Notes under the pieces: model-generated | Database searches by the model: none | Told to the model about the DNA's origin: nothing | The model's input: the letters and a program-made list of their open reading frames with translations, nothing else | In this document: piece after piece, positions 1 to 10,108 of the stretch | How positions within the stretch are numbered: position 1 is the first letter of the stretch | How the letters are laid out: each line of letters starts with the position of its first letter | Origin: Cristatella mucedo | Taxonomy: Eukaryota; Bryozoa; Phylactolaemata; Cristatellidae | Direction of reading: 5' to 3' | Length of the DNA stretch: 35,000 nt | Assembly: GCA_009760855.2 (NCBI GenBank) | Contig: WPIO01000025.1 | Coordinates: 3,972,501 to 4,007,500 of the forward strand | Translations under genes and position numbers: made by a program

Positions 1-109
1 ATGTGTTTTCTGTGCAGGCTGCACAAGCAATGTTACTGGCTCGACCCTAGGCGCAATTGCTGTGCAATGCGATAGAGCAGTATAGCCAGAGCTTTGCTGC
101 TAGACCATC

Positions 110-117
110 ATCTAATG
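110..117. repeat. Left 8-bp target duplication of SPIN-like MITE
   Basis: ATCTAATG immediately before the CAGTGG end; repeated exactly at 843-850 after the CCACTG end. Confidence 0.9.
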
Positions 118-842
118 CAGTGGTTCTCAACCTGTGGGTCGCAACCCCTTTGCGAGTCGAACAACCCTTTCACAGGGATAATAATAATAATAATAATAAT
201 AATGCACTTGATAAAGCACCCTCAGAGAACTCAATCTCTTTCTAGGCGCTTTACATTTGCTGCAAAGTGAAATGCAATTGAATGGTAAGTAAAATCATGC
301 TTGAAAAACAAACAAAATGAATAATATGGTTAGGGGTGACATGCACAGGGTCAGCATGCAAATGTGGTTAGTGGCAGCATGCACAGTGTCAGCACGCACA
401 AGCACATCAAGGACGAATCACAGGGACCCACTAAATGTTGTCCTAAATAGGTGTGTGTTTTAAGTTCCTTTTAAATGTGGTCAGGTCAGGGGATGTTCTG
501 ACGCAGGTCGGGAGGGAGTTCCAGGCTTTGGGAGCATGCGAACTAAATGCACGGTTTTCAAAGTTATTTAAGGTTTGTACGAGGTATTTGTAGACTGTTG
601 ATTCCGAAAAGCGGTGGTACGATGCTTGGCCTGATGGGGTAGTATATCTGAGAGATAGGTTGGAGCCATAGAATGAAGGGACCTAAAAGTGAGCAACAAA
701 ACCTTGAAGTCAAGTGATCGCCTAAGACCATCGAAAACACGCATTTCCACATTTTGCACACAATAATTTTATGGTTGGGGGTCTCCACAACACGAGGAAC
801 CGTATTAAGGGGTCGAGGGATTACGACGTTTGAGAACCACTG
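118..842 (+). mobile_element. SPIN-like hAT MITE, split by a LINE
   Basis: The two ends are inverted repeats starting CAGTGGTTCTCAA, and the element is flanked by a perfect 8-bp duplication ATCTAATG (110-117 and 843-850), the target-site size of hAT transposons. Removing the LINE at 180-715 leaves about 186 bp. The left piece (GTGGGTCGCAACCCC, TTTCACAGGG) and the right piece (CGCCTAAGACCATCG, ATAATTTTATGGTTGGGGGT, GAGGAACCGTATTAA) match, as I remember it, the non-autonomous SPIN (Space Invader) family consensus, known for horizontal transfer among animals. It has no coding capacity. Family name rests on memory of the consensus; hAT origin rests on the ends and duplication seen here. Confidence 0.85.
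180..715 (-). mobile_element. L2-A LINE 3' fragment inside the MITE
   Basis: A 5'-truncated copy of the L2/CR1-like LINE, read on the minus strand. It starts within the codons for the reverse-transcriptase C-terminal region (FKVLLLTFRSLHSM-type sequence, partly frameshifted), continues through the 3' UTR and ends in (TTA)n at 180-205. It aligns along its length with the copy at 19952-20880. A short GAT at both borders (177-179, 716-718) may be the target duplication. It is younger than the MITE it interrupts. Confidence 0.85.
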
Positions 843-850
843 ATCTAATG
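843..850. repeat. Right 8-bp target duplication of SPIN-like MITE
   Basis: ATCTAATG directly after the CCACTG end, identical to 110-117. An unbroken duplication around a split element shows that the later LINE insertion did not rearrange the ends. Confidence 0.9.
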
Positions 851-1517
851 CCATGCTCCGACTGCTGTTCGTGGTAGGAAGCAAAGCCCTGCCGACGAAT
901 GGCCTTTACTGTCATTTCAGCAAAGCCGAGGTGACATAGAAACAGTGGCTGTAGATGAGCAAATAAACGAGAGAACGAGGACTTGCAAGAGTGCGGCTAT
1001 CGACATATTTATGTTGTGCTAATGGAGGCTTCGAAGTCACAATGAAGGTGGGTCGGCCTACCTGTGCAAAGCAGACAGGGAGGCCAGGTCAACTCACTTT
1101 TTGTAAGCTGTTCTCAGTTGCAAGGTGCAGACATGCTTCATGGTGCAGACACGACCATAAAGTTATGCCTTCGAGAGTGAGTTTAGATGGCACTGTTTTT
1201 GCCAACCTAGTCTGTAGAGTCAAGAAATTGTGGCCGCTCATCGTGCCGGTATCCTTTTCAGGTGGCTAATTCTTCCACTCATTGCTGGTGCTGCTGTTGC
1301 TACTGCTGCTGCTGCAGCTGCTGTCGATGGCACAGGTGTAGCATACCCATGGCCAGCCCTATCTGTTAAACGCTAGCTGATTGGATTGATGAACATCACC
1401 CTCTTCGACTTGATGTGGACAAATTCTTGGCTGAGCATTCTGGTGTGTCCTGGACAGTGATATCCTTTGTCTCCTCAATTAGTAAAAAGCAGAAGTCACT
1501 GATAGTGATTGAGCAGT

Positions 1518-1659
1518 GGTGTGTGCACGTGTGTGTAGGTGTGTGTAGGTGTGTTTATGTGTGTGTGTGTGTGTGTGTAGGTGTGTGTGTGTGTGTGTGT
1601 GCATGTGTGTGTGTGTGTGCGCGCGCAGGTGTGTTTATGTGTGTGTGTGTACGCGCGTG

Positions 1660-1695
<36 letters not shown>

Positions 1696-1709
1696 GGTGT
1701 AGGTGTGTT

Positions 1710-1795
<86 letters not shown>
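1518..1795 (+). repeat. (TG)n microsatellite
   Basis: About 280 bp of TG repeat, interrupted by GTGTAGG and GTTTATG variants at the left, perfect from about 1712 to 1795 (42 units). Alternating purine-pyrimidine DNA of this length can adopt Z-DNA. Open frames across it are repeat artefacts. Confidence 0.97.
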
Positions 1796-1798
<3 letters not shown>

Positions 1799-2204
1799 AG
1801 CAGCAGCAGCCAGGTGGCTCCTTCTCAGGGTCACTAAGAAGCACCGATGAACGATTCCAATGCATCTACTCGGACGACCCAGGGAAGTCGCATACTTGTT
1901 GAACGTTGTTTCCCCACAAGTTGAGCAGTGGTACCTATGCAGACGTCTTTTATTTGCTTAGCATCCGAATGGGCATAACTTGTACAGTTTCTATTTTTGG
2001 AAATATGAGTAAATAGGAACACCCAGCTTTTAAGGTCTGAGAACGGACAATTATGACGTCTGCAACACCACGGGCCTCCCGAGGAATGTATCAAGTATTG
2101 AAACATAATGCCTTTAATACAGAAGACAAATTTATTGGGCTTGTTGTTTTGAATCAGAAAGCAAACCGATTCCCTGCCAACGGCCAAAGCAGATGAACCT
2201 ACAG

Positions 2205-2366
2205 CATATTACTTGGCCGTGATAGCCTTTGAGGTAAGGTGCTCCGTGATGCCGTGGTATCGAATCCTGCAGTTGGGTGATTCCTTATTGCGAACTGCAA
2301 GTGGCGGTGATAGCCTTAAAGGCTCTTCTGATGCTATACAAGTGAGGCTGTTAAATCAGCTAAGAT
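2205..2366 (+). mobile_element. SINE-2 copy (tRNA-derived)
   Basis: The head has a B-box-like GGTATCGAATCC at 2256-2267 and an upstream A-box-like region with GTAAGGTGCTC. The body shares GTGATAGCC, GGCTCTTCTG, GCTATACAA and GAGGCTG with copies at 23070, 26427 (minus) and 34110. Ends near CAGCTAAG before a T-rich run. Confidence 0.7.
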
Positions 2367-3464
2367 TTTTTAAACATAAAAACAGTAGCCATTGAAAACC
2401 TGTCGGCAGATATTGTGGACGACCTTGAAGTCCTCAGCTCACTGACACAAATCGACCGTTTTGGTTCAAAATATCCAGAGTAGTAGCTTTTGCCCTTTCT
2501 GCATGCTTGACTAGGTGCTTCTTTCCGATTGGCACCTGCCCTTCTAATATTTCCATGAGGTTGGACTGATAGCAGGAAAGGAAATGCAGTACATTTTTCT
2601 TTGCAAGATAATAAAGTGGTTGCATAATCGCTGTTAGCTGTTCATCGTTTCACCTCAATAAAGGTGTGTGAACAACTTAGGATCGTGCAAAATCGGCTTT
2701 AGCTGAGCTTGAGTTTGAGTTGAGTTTAGCTGAGAGGATTAGTGTGGTGTCATGGCTGTGTCTGCATTCGTAAGATTTTTGCATTCTTTAAGATGAGCTG
2801 AGTGCTCTGATTATTTGAGGAATGTGACATTAAAGAATCAGAAGAAAATAGCCCACATGAAGTCGGAGCAACATTTACATACCCATTTGCCGCTCGGTCA
2901 ACGGGTCGCCAAACTAAGCCAGACTGACCAGCATAAATAGAGAACTAACCATTAAGTCCAAGCCACATCTAGCCAACATGCAAAGCGGCAGAGCTGAAGC
3001 CAGCCACCAGCTAGGAATAGCAAACAAAAAGGCCCTGGTAGGGCAGCGATGGCCTGTGCAAAAGATCTGCCATGCTGGCGAATGCTGGAGCTCGGTGGCA
3101 AGTAGGTCGGCTCACCACTGTGACAGGTGGGCTGGGAAACGTAAGACTCTGGTCAGATCGATGCGAAGCTGCAGATCAAACTTCTGGCTGCTGGCATGCA
3201 GCAGGCACGGTTACGGCCACATCGGCCGCCAATAGTTAGTGTGCATGCCTGTTTAGCCAGTGTGCGCACGAGCAAGTTTGCGAGGTATAGACCCGGTTCG
3301 TGGAACCTCGGCAGCATCACACCCTCACGACTGCAGCCTTGCAGGGGTGAGTCTGGGGGCAAGCTGAAAAAGGTGCCGGCACACGTTCATTCGTCGTCAG
3401 TGTGTGGTGCAGAGCGCCAATCGACGCTCGCTGCAGGACATGCAGTACAGCATTGCTCGCTTAC

Positions 3465-3587
3465 GTGTGCACAATTTCCCGTCGGTCGACATCTGGAACC
3501 CGGGGTTGCACAAGCAGTGGTAGCTGCCCACCGTGTCCACACACGTCTGCTGGCAGCCGCCGTTGTTGACCGAGCATTCATTTATGT
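3465..3587 (-). CDS. cbEGF exon 13 (last in window)
   Basis: A 123-bp phase 1-1 exon, acceptor cgtctcag|AC after a clear pyrimidine tract, donor C|gtaagcga. [N/D]INEC start, cysteines 5, 12, 16, 25, 27 and 40, motif [10 protein letters not shown] with Asp at the hydroxylation site. If joined to exon 12 the first residue is Asn. It ends in C, so the next exon continues a codon starting with C; that exon is not visible in the remaining 3.4 kb and probably lies beyond the left edge. No stop codon or 3' end is recognised. Confidence 0.92.
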
Positions 3588-5132
3588 CTGAGACGAAAGA
3601 AAGAGAGATTGAGATAGCAGCAGTGGTGACGATTGGCCGAGTAGCATTACCCATGCATGCGTACCTGCTGCTCGCCAAGATAACTCCTTGCTCCACTGCT
3701 CTACTTGGTCGTACAAAGAGTAGGACATAAGTGTGATCGGCTTCTTATGTATCAGCGGAAGACCCTCAGTGGCTATATCACCATATTTTCTGCAGGCAAT
3801 AAAGGATGGCCTATGGGAGATGGGGTTCGAGCCTTCACGACCTGACCTGGGTTGTGGACTGAAAGCCTCGGACCGCTGGGTTACGACCCGCTGACAAACA
3901 GAATTAAGCTTGCACCACTGATGAGCACTCGATTGATCTCTGGCTTGGCCCAGAGGTACTTACTTTACTTTAATGAGCAAGGTCATGGGTTTGAGCCCTT
4001 CGGCACGTGATACAGAATAGTGAATAAGTTTTTTCTAAGGGTGCTATATAAAATTCATTATATTTCTAATTATCGAGAGAATGCATTCGATCAACTTCAT
4101 TATTTGTAATATTTGTTTTTACTATTTTGATTTCTAGTGGTGGCTAGTAGTCACTTGGCTTCAGACAACCCAAGTTAGCACAGATTTGGGAGTGAGGGCT
4201 TGATTTTTTAAGCAATTGGGGCTTTGAAGCACCCCGTAGCTACGTATGTCTCGTGTTCTTTGCAAAAGGCATGTCATTGCAAGTATTATGTCAGTGTAAG
4301 CATTATGCACCACATCCCAACCAAGACCTGCTACTAGTATCCCTAGAAACTTTGACGAGCCGACCTCAATGTTTGTGGCAATTCCTTGAACAGTTCCCAG
4401 CAATGCAGTGTTAATTAGCCATGACAGGCTTTGATGAACAACTACAAGCCTCGATGATTCGACCATTAAGCGATTTATTATTGCATTTTAGCTATGGTTG
4501 AAGCAAACCAGTCGGCAGATCTGATACCCTGACTGACGAGATTTTTTTCTTGATAGCAACGAGTGAGCTGACTATGCTTCCCCCAGCCCAACTCGAAAAG
4601 CTGAGATCCTTCTATCAATGCTGTAAGATAATTCCCTTTTAAGCCAATGAATAGTTAGCAGTTATTACTCATTGCACGCAGGATTGTGGTTTCTGTGTTT
4701 GCAGCGACTAATCTTCAATTATCAGAAGCTGGGCCAGCTGACTAGCTTGCTGTATCCTGTTTTGATCTCCCAGTGTATTACACCATTCACAACAGTTCCA
4801 CTGCCTATTACATATGTTGTTGCTAGGCTACACAGTCAAATCTCCTGGGCAAACAGGTTGCTACAATAACTATTGCTGGAGCTAATGTAATCTTGTCCTT
4901 TGGTGAGGCACAATGCATGACAGTGAGCTCCCAAGAAACGTTGGCGAAGCCAGCAGTAGCTGTACAGCTTGCTGTGCACCACTACCAGCATGCATTCAAC
5001 AACTCACTCGGATCGGCATTCACTTCACGTGGCTAAAATAGACAAGATCCATAACGGTTAACATATGGGGAGGGAGAACGCTAAAACTGGCAGACGATGA
5101 CGTCACGTCACAAGATTGTGGCGATACAAGAA

Positions 5133-5134
<2 letters not shown>

Positions 5135-5187
<53 letters not shown>
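5135..5187 (+). repeat. (GA)n microsatellite
   Basis: Uninterrupted GA repeat of about 26 units within the intron. Confidence 0.97.
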
Positions 5188-5188
<1 letters not shown>

Positions 5189-6574
5189 AGTGGAGAAGCT
5201 CAATTGTGGCTGTCATTCTGCTAATGGGTAGCAGAGCACCAGTTGTGCTCTTCCACGCTTGAATCTAACTGCTGAAAGTTAAGTATTGCCGTATTGTTAT
5301 CTCAAAGGCATGCAGAACATCGCCAGAGCAGCCAAAGGTGATTTTCATGGATCAAGGGTCTGTTGAAGAAATTCAAGCAGCAGCTATATGATTCCAATAT
5401 TGCTGCTTTGTTCAGTATGGATAATGGACACTCATATATGAAGAGTAATTGGAAAATACCGATCAACGATCAAAGGCTGTCTTCCATGGTGCTAGGTGCA
5501 GGAGAATTATGCCTTCAGCTGTCTTTGAATTAACGTTTGACTTGTATACACCTCACTGGTGTTTCCTACGTGGCTTCGACACATCATGGTGATGCTGCTT
5601 GTATGCAAAGACACAGCAAATCATCTGTCAGGTGCCAGCTGTTTCAGTTTGAAGTAAGGAATGGTCAGCGCATCTTGCAGGGTTCAAAAGATTGAGTGGT
5701 GTGGGAGTAAAGAATTCCTGGATTGAAGTTTGATTCCACCCAGATTTTTACTCATGTCGATGGCTTCTCATACAGTAGATCGGTTGCTGTGTAAGATCAA
5801 ATCTACGCAGAGATACGAATAAAGCACATGATCCTGCCTACCCACCCTCTCCATAGTTTATGTCCTCAGAATTGTGTTCCGTTCAGCCAAAACACAATCT
5901 AGCGAAGGACATTCCTAGAGTGTTTCCGAGGCGGAAGGTGCATCAGTCATTGACAGCATGAAATTCAAGAGCTGCTGCCAGGTGCTTGCTCCAGTGGGGC
6001 ACTAGCAGCAGTGAATCATGCTCTGCTGTCAGCCATTAGCCAGTCACGGCATGTATTTATCCTCTGGATGACATCAACAGCAGTCGGCTGTCATCAGCAG
6101 GCTGCACCGGCAGATGCAACAGTAACCAGGGGCACTGGCTGCCGCAAGGACTTGAAAACACAGGAGCCAGCTCGGTGCAGCTCACTCCATAGATGTAACA
6201 ACAGTTAAGCCGAGAAGAGACCAGGCCCTGACCTTGCCACAGGTTGCCAATCTTAGGATTGCAGAATGGCACATCCGGATGGTTGGGCATCTGGTTCTCC
6301 CCCCTTCGATCGGTGCAAGAGGCCAAGGCCGTACAGTTCTTCTTCCCTTTAGCCCCTGTGGCTGTGGCGCCAAATCGTTTAAGGGACACTCGCTCTGCTG
6401 GGGAGCCGGTGGTCTTCAACTTCACCTAAGCAGCGATGGAGACTTGCTAGCATTGCCCTCTATCATACCTAAATTCAGCATGTTGAAAACCTCCTTCCCG
6501 ATCAAACCGATTTCCCAACCGAGAGTAAAGGCGTGTGCTCATGGTCAAATACCCTCACCACGGTAATTTATATT

Positions 6575-6725
6575 CTAAAAGTATATATAATTCATTTATA
6601 TAGCACCCCAAGAGAACTTAATCTCTATTCAGGCGCTTCACATATGCCTCAGGGCTCGAACCCACAACCTCAGTCAGACCTTGGTCGGGGGGGGGGAGCA
6701 CCTTAACCGCTAGACCAAATCATTC
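6575..6725 (-). mobile_element. SINE-1 copy with LINE-like tail
   Basis: On the minus strand the head reads TTTGGTCTAGCGGTTAAGG (A box) and GGGTTCGAGCCC (B box), the two internal RNA polymerase III promoter elements of tRNA genes. A G/C homopolymer of nine or more bases lies between the boxes. The 3' part, CGCCTGAATAGAGATTAAG then TTCTCTTGGGGTGCTATA, resembles the terminal region of the L2-A LINE (AGAGATTGAGTTCTCTGAG, GGCGCT). This is the classical design of a SINE mobilised by a partner LINE. Confidence 0.8.
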
Positions 6726-6835
6726 TACTCGCACAACAACATGCCAGTACTTAGACCAATTCAAAGGCATGAAATTTGTCATGTATCGTATATCCAGGTA
6801 GCGATAAGGTATCGATGGTAACTCAATGGTACCTG

Positions 6836-6925
6836 TGTGAGTGAGTGTGTGTATGTGCGTGTGTGTATGTGTGTCTGTGTGCGTGCGTGTGTGGGTGAGT
6901 GAGTGGGTGGGTGGGCGGGTGGGTG
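6836..6925 (+). repeat. TG / TGGG simple repeat
   Basis: TGTGAGTGAGTGTG passing into GGGTGGGTGGGCGGGTGGG. It abuts the 3' terminus of the minus-strand LINE-B copy and may have arisen from its tail. The four close G-triplets at the right could form a G-quadruplex on the plus strand. Confidence 0.85.
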
Positions 6926-6944
6926 CCTATCTCCATCTGTAACT

Positions 6945-7330
6945 CCACAAAGTCATACAGACTATGTGGGTGTTATGCAGGAGAGTTTTGAATAGCGCAC
7001 TCACAGCCTCAGCGGCTTTCGGTATGCATTCGGTAGCCAACATACTTCATCTCATGCAACAAAGAGAAAGTGGGAAGCATAGCAGAGTCAGGAGAACAAT
7101 TGAGGTAGTGAGTAGCATGGAAGTAGCAGCTCATGACCACTGAAAAGGATGAGCCATAGTCGGCAGCAGGAGAGTAGTAGTCGTTTCGTAAGAATCATGG
7201 AAGCGAGTTCCACAGTCTAGGACCTGCAGAGCTAAAGCTTCTTTTGCCAATGGTCTTTACTGAAGTGACACATTTGTAAAGGAAAAAAAAGCAGTTGCAG
7301 ATTTGCTGGTGCACTTCCGGGAAGCTGCCG
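6945..7330 (-). mobile_element. LINE-B 3' fragment
   Basis: On the minus strand a short open segment reads KTIGKRSFSSAGPRLWNSLP then a stop, the conserved C-terminus of L2/CR1-type reverse transcriptases. About 250 bp of 3' UTR follow and align closely with the plus-strand sequence at 29690-30068. Distinct from L2-A in both coding end and 3' UTR. Confidence 0.8.
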
Positions 7331-7453
7331 CTGTAGGCATTAAAACATGATTACTATTATCGAATTGTACTTACTCTAGACCCATTAGGTTCCATGCATA
7401 AGCAGTGGAAGCTCTGACTGTATGAAAGGGTTGGAGTGGGACCGACCAAACTA

Positions 7454-7510
7454 TGCGCCTAGAAAGACATTGAGTTCTCTGAGGGCGCTTTGTCAAGTGT
7501 ATTATTATTA
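7454..7510 (+). mobile_element. L2-A 3' terminus fragment
   Basis: GCGCCTAGAAAGACATTGAG, TTCTCTGAGGGCGCTTTGTC and (ATT)n match the last 55 bp of L2-A in plus orientation. No other part of the element is attached, so this is an extreme 5' truncation or the tail of an unrecognised SINE. Confidence 0.7.
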
Positions 7511-8639
7511 ACATTGGCCAGGGTCAACATTTGGCTCTTCTGACTGCTTCTGATTGACAAGATCCTTCAAACATTTGTGTCGAGTTGAGTTGAGACAGTT
7601 TGGAGTAGGTCTCAAGGTTTGCAAACTCAGGGAAGTCTTGCGCAGTATATGGAGGATGGTAAACGATGGCAAACATTCCAGTTGGTCAACTCTTGAGAGA
7701 AAGTCTGTCAATGCTGCTTAGCAGAATTGAATTCATTTGCTGGATGCCTTGCCTTTTCTCTGTGTTACTACTAGCCTACCCTGAGCCCGTGACTGACCGA
7801 GCCTTTGCTTTATTATGGTGGCATACTGGAACAGAAATTTCTAGCAACAGCACAGGGAACGGCTGTTGCTTAAACCACCTGAGCTGCTGTTGCAACCGTT
7901 TTTACATTACACAATCTTGCATGACAGGGATAGCACTTGTTGTTGTGTGCGCCTGCAGCTTTTTCTACTGTAATTAGTGAAGTGCCTGACACTAATGTAC
8001 AGGCCTCACTTGTGGCCAACAGTTAAGCCGTTGAAGTGGCGCAGCAGTGGGCCACTAATGCAGATTATATTTCGTGTCGTCTGCTGCGATTCACTGGGCA
8101 CCCATGTATGTGCAAGCTGAGAGTCACACGGCAGAGTTTCGTTTACCGTTCACGTGCGCCTGCTGTGTCTCCGCGAGAATCCCACTAGAACAGCTGCCGC
8201 ATGAGCCACTGTCATACAATAGTGTCAATGGCTGAAGCTTCCTAAGTCGGAGTCTTCAAAGTGGCTACCGTTGGCTTGTGGTCCAGATGATACTAGAAGG
8301 AAGTGGGTGCATGCAGCATGCTCTAACGTCTGCAAGGCTTCAAGGCCTCTGCAGCTGATGCTCCAAACACCAAAAGATGTGCGACCAGTGCAGCAGCTGC
8401 CAATCGACAACTGCAGGTGGGGTGTACTTTCTAGTGGTTCCTCATTTCCAGAATCGTTTAACCAGTATGAATTTTTATTAAAACCCGTCGTTGGTCACTG
8501 TAGTGTAAAGTAGAGGTCAACTGATTCCCTGGCCTCCTTTATGTAGAAGAAGAAGGAGGAGAAGAAAAAGGACTGTGACCTTTGCACTCTGTCACTCAGC
8601 TGTCAATCAGCTGGCAAGAAACGATTGCCTGCTGCCGAC

Positions 8640-8700
8640 TCGAATCCGCTACTTGAGATGTAAGGTGTGAGTACCTTACCCGTGGGCCAAGACCAGGACT
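8640..8700 (-). mobile_element. tRNA-like SINE head, unclassified
   Basis: On the minus strand GGCCCACGGGTAAGGTACTC and GCGGATTCGAGTCGG resemble A and B boxes about 40 bp apart. The sequence after it does not match SINE-1 or SINE-2 tails. It is not a tRNA gene because acceptor-stem pairing is not apparent. Confidence 0.45.
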
Positions 8701-8913
8701 TACTTGGAACGTTGAAGTTCTCTTTATAATTTGCCGATCTACAATTTCGCGGGCTGGCCAATTCTAGGTACTAGCGATTCATTGGCAAGCCCTATGAGGT
8801 AGACCTGGTTTGCATTCCCTAGCTTGATATTGAAACCAGCTCTCGACTCCTTTTGACTTGGCCATGCCTGCGCTTCAGAAAGAGCACGTGCTTTTTCGAA
8901 GCACACCACTCAC

Positions 8914-9174
8914 TCTGGCATTGAGCAGTGGCTGGAATCATCAGGAATCCAGGTTGGCACGAGCAGTTCCAGGAGCCAACGGTATTGATGCAGATTCCAT
9001 AGCTTCTGTCGCAGTAGCCGTTGTCATTAAGGCATTCGTTCACGTCGGTGCAAATGATGCCATCGCCCGTGTAGCCAGAGTCACAGGAGCACGCATAGCC
9101 GCCGACCGTGTTGGCACATGTTGCAAGCAACTGGTTGCAGTCGTTCGTCGTGCTGTTGGAGCACTCGTCAATGT
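8914..9174 (-). CDS. Double cbEGF exon 12 (two domains)
   Basis: A 261-bp phase 1-1 exon containing two cbEGF domains. Domain a: DIDEC, cysteines 5, 13, 20, 29, 31, 42, motif CANTVGGYAC, short GYTGDGIIC lobe. Domain b from residue 44: DVNEC, cysteines 48, 55, 62, 71, 73, 86, loop CINTVGSWNC with Trp in place of Phe/Tyr. Acceptor cttgtgtag|AC, donor A|gtgagtgg. Like exon 6, it ends in A, so the next domain would start with Asn. In exon 6 the GDG-type domain is the second, here the first, so the two double exons are not simple copies of each other. Confidence 0.93.
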
Positions 9175-9224
9175 CTACACAAGCGAAGCGACCGCTCGCA
9201 GCACCCAAGACGACAATCCGGCTG

Positions 9225-9252
9225 CGACATCAGCAGCAGCAGCAGCAGCAGC
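9225..9252 (+). repeat. (CAG)n tract near exon 12 acceptor
   Basis: AGCAGCAGC repeat, which reads CTG in the gene's transcript, about 55-75 nt upstream of the exon 12 acceptor in the 334-bp intron. Confidence 0.9.
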
Positions 9253-9429
9253 TACTGAGCTGGGGCAAGTGAGCGTGGCTGCTGAGAGTTCAAAGGAACG
9301 ACCGGTGGCGGACGAATGCGATCGGCGTGCTGTCGTTGCCGAGCAGGGCGGTCACCCATATTGCACGACCAGTTTGGTGCTGGCAGCTGTAGATCGGCAG
9401 GCAGCCGGTCGCTTTGAGCGCAAGAGCAG

Positions 9430-9482
9430 GATGCGCTGCTGCTGCTGCTGCTTCATCTGCTACTGCTGCTGCTGCTGCTGCC
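9430..9482 (+). repeat. (CTG)n tract near exon 11 donor
   Basis: Two runs of CTG on the plus strand (CAG in the transcript) separated by CTTCATCTGCTA, starting about 30 nt beyond the exon 11 donor. Confidence 0.9.
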
Positions 9483-9508
9483 ACCTTCTAGGCCTTGGTC
9501 TGCCTTAC

Positions 9509-9646
9509 CAATGCAGTAGCCGAACCTGTTGGGCGTTGGCAGGTAGCCCGAGCCGCAGACACAATCGTAGCCCGTGATTTTGCTGACGCACGTTGCAGCT
9601 GCGTCGACACAGGGCTGCACCACGGCGGCCAAGCACTGGTCGATGG
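9509..9646 (-). CDS. EGF exon 11, partial calcium signature
   Basis: A 138-bp phase 1-1 exon with acceptor cattgcag|CC and donor G|gtaaggca. Cysteines at 5, 13, 20, 29, 31 and 45. The start is AIDQC, so the first Asp and the Glu ligand are changed (Ala and Gln), and the loop CVSKITGYDC keeps the Tyr but has Ser where Asn/Asp is hydroxylated. Calcium affinity is probably low or absent. A (CAG)n tract in transcript sense starts about 30 nt downstream of the donor. Confidence 0.9.
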
Positions 9647-9791
9647 CTGCAATGTCGTGAGAGGCAATTATCGCCAGCGTGCTGTGTGGCCACTGATCGA
9701 CTGCTGGGAGCAGCCGTGCTGATACAGCTGCGGCTGCTGCCGCCGCCTGCTGTGACCTGCTGCCAGCACTGCGCAGGCCAGCATTGCTTAC

Positions 9792-9938
9792 CTGCGCACT
9801 GGCTGCTGCCCACTGGCTCGTAGTGCCGGCTGTCGGTGCACGTGCACTCATACGACCCCGGTGTATTGATGCACATCACGTTGTTCTCGGGTTTGCAGAG
9901 AGTCGCCGCGCCGACGGCCCCGGCACATTCGTCGATGT
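9792..9938 (-). CDS. cbEGF exon 10
   Basis: A 147-bp phase 1-1 exon, the longest single-domain exon, acceptor ggccgcag|AC, donor G|gtaagcaa. DIDEC start, cysteines 5, 15, 23, 32, 34 and 48, motif CINTPGSYEC. The C1-C2 loop is Ala/Gly-rich and long (nine residues), and the C5-C6 loop (TDSRHYEPVGSSQ) lacks the usual glycine-aromatic pair. Still a clear cbEGF. Introns on both sides are short (170 and 145 bp), so exons 9 to 12 form a compact block. Confidence 0.92.
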
Positions 9939-10054
9939 CTGCGGCCAACCAGAGCAGACAGCTTAAGAGCACCTCGATTGATCGCACATGCGATTGGCTT
10001 GGGGAGACAAGCCGAGGGTGGCATCAACCGCATTGGGCGGTGGCGACAGCAGTG

Positions 10055-10092
10055 CCTGCAGCGGCAGCAGCAGCAGCAGTCCTGCTGCTGAA
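10055..10092 (+). repeat. CAG/CTG fold-back tract near exon 9 donor
   Basis: A run of CAG followed, after TC, by CTGCTGCTG: a small inverted repeat able to form a hairpin in the transcript about 20-50 nt after the exon 9 donor. Confidence 0.8.
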
Positions 10093-10108
10093 GGCTTATA
10101 TAGCTCAC

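Larger units (their letters stand above)
1..3464. other. Intron or 3' flank beyond exon 13
   Basis: No coding exon is recognised here. It holds the SPIN-like MITE with its nested L2-A LINE (118-842), a CTG-rich stretch near 1280-1330, a long (TG)n array (about 1518-1795) and a SINE-2 copy (2205-2366). The 3000-3360 part is GC-richer but shows no EGF pattern or phase-consistent splice pair. Confidence 0.6.
3588..8913 (-). other. Intron between exons 12 and 13 (5326 bp)
   Basis: Non-coding apart from one doubtful 123-bp open segment at 6233-6355. Holds a (GA)n tract (5135-5187), SINE-1 (6575-6725), a TG/TGGG simple repeat (6836-6925), LINE-B (6945-7330), an L2-A 3' end (7454-7510) and a tRNA-like segment at about 8640-8700. 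Nothing recognised in 3600-5100 or 7520-8600. Confidence 0.7.

Noticed and set aside
1415-1902. Open frames of Cys-Val or His-Thr repeats across the (TG)n array
   Set aside because: Pure translation of a dinucleotide repeat on both strands; no splice or coding context.
3153-3362. GC-rich minus-strand frame with several cysteines near exon 13
   Set aside because: The putative acceptor gives phase 0 and a stop appears in phase 1; no EGF spacing.
7666-7977. 103-codon plus-strand frame with hydrophobic stretches (VLLLAYP, IALVVVCACSF)
   Set aside because: No recognised domain, lies in an intron on the opposite strand, next to repeat fragments; the length is not unusual by chance.
8858-9577. 239-codon plus-strand open frame
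   Set aside because: It is the antisense of EGF exons 11 and 12 and CAG-rich intron; GC-rich coding sequence commonly leaves long antisense frames.
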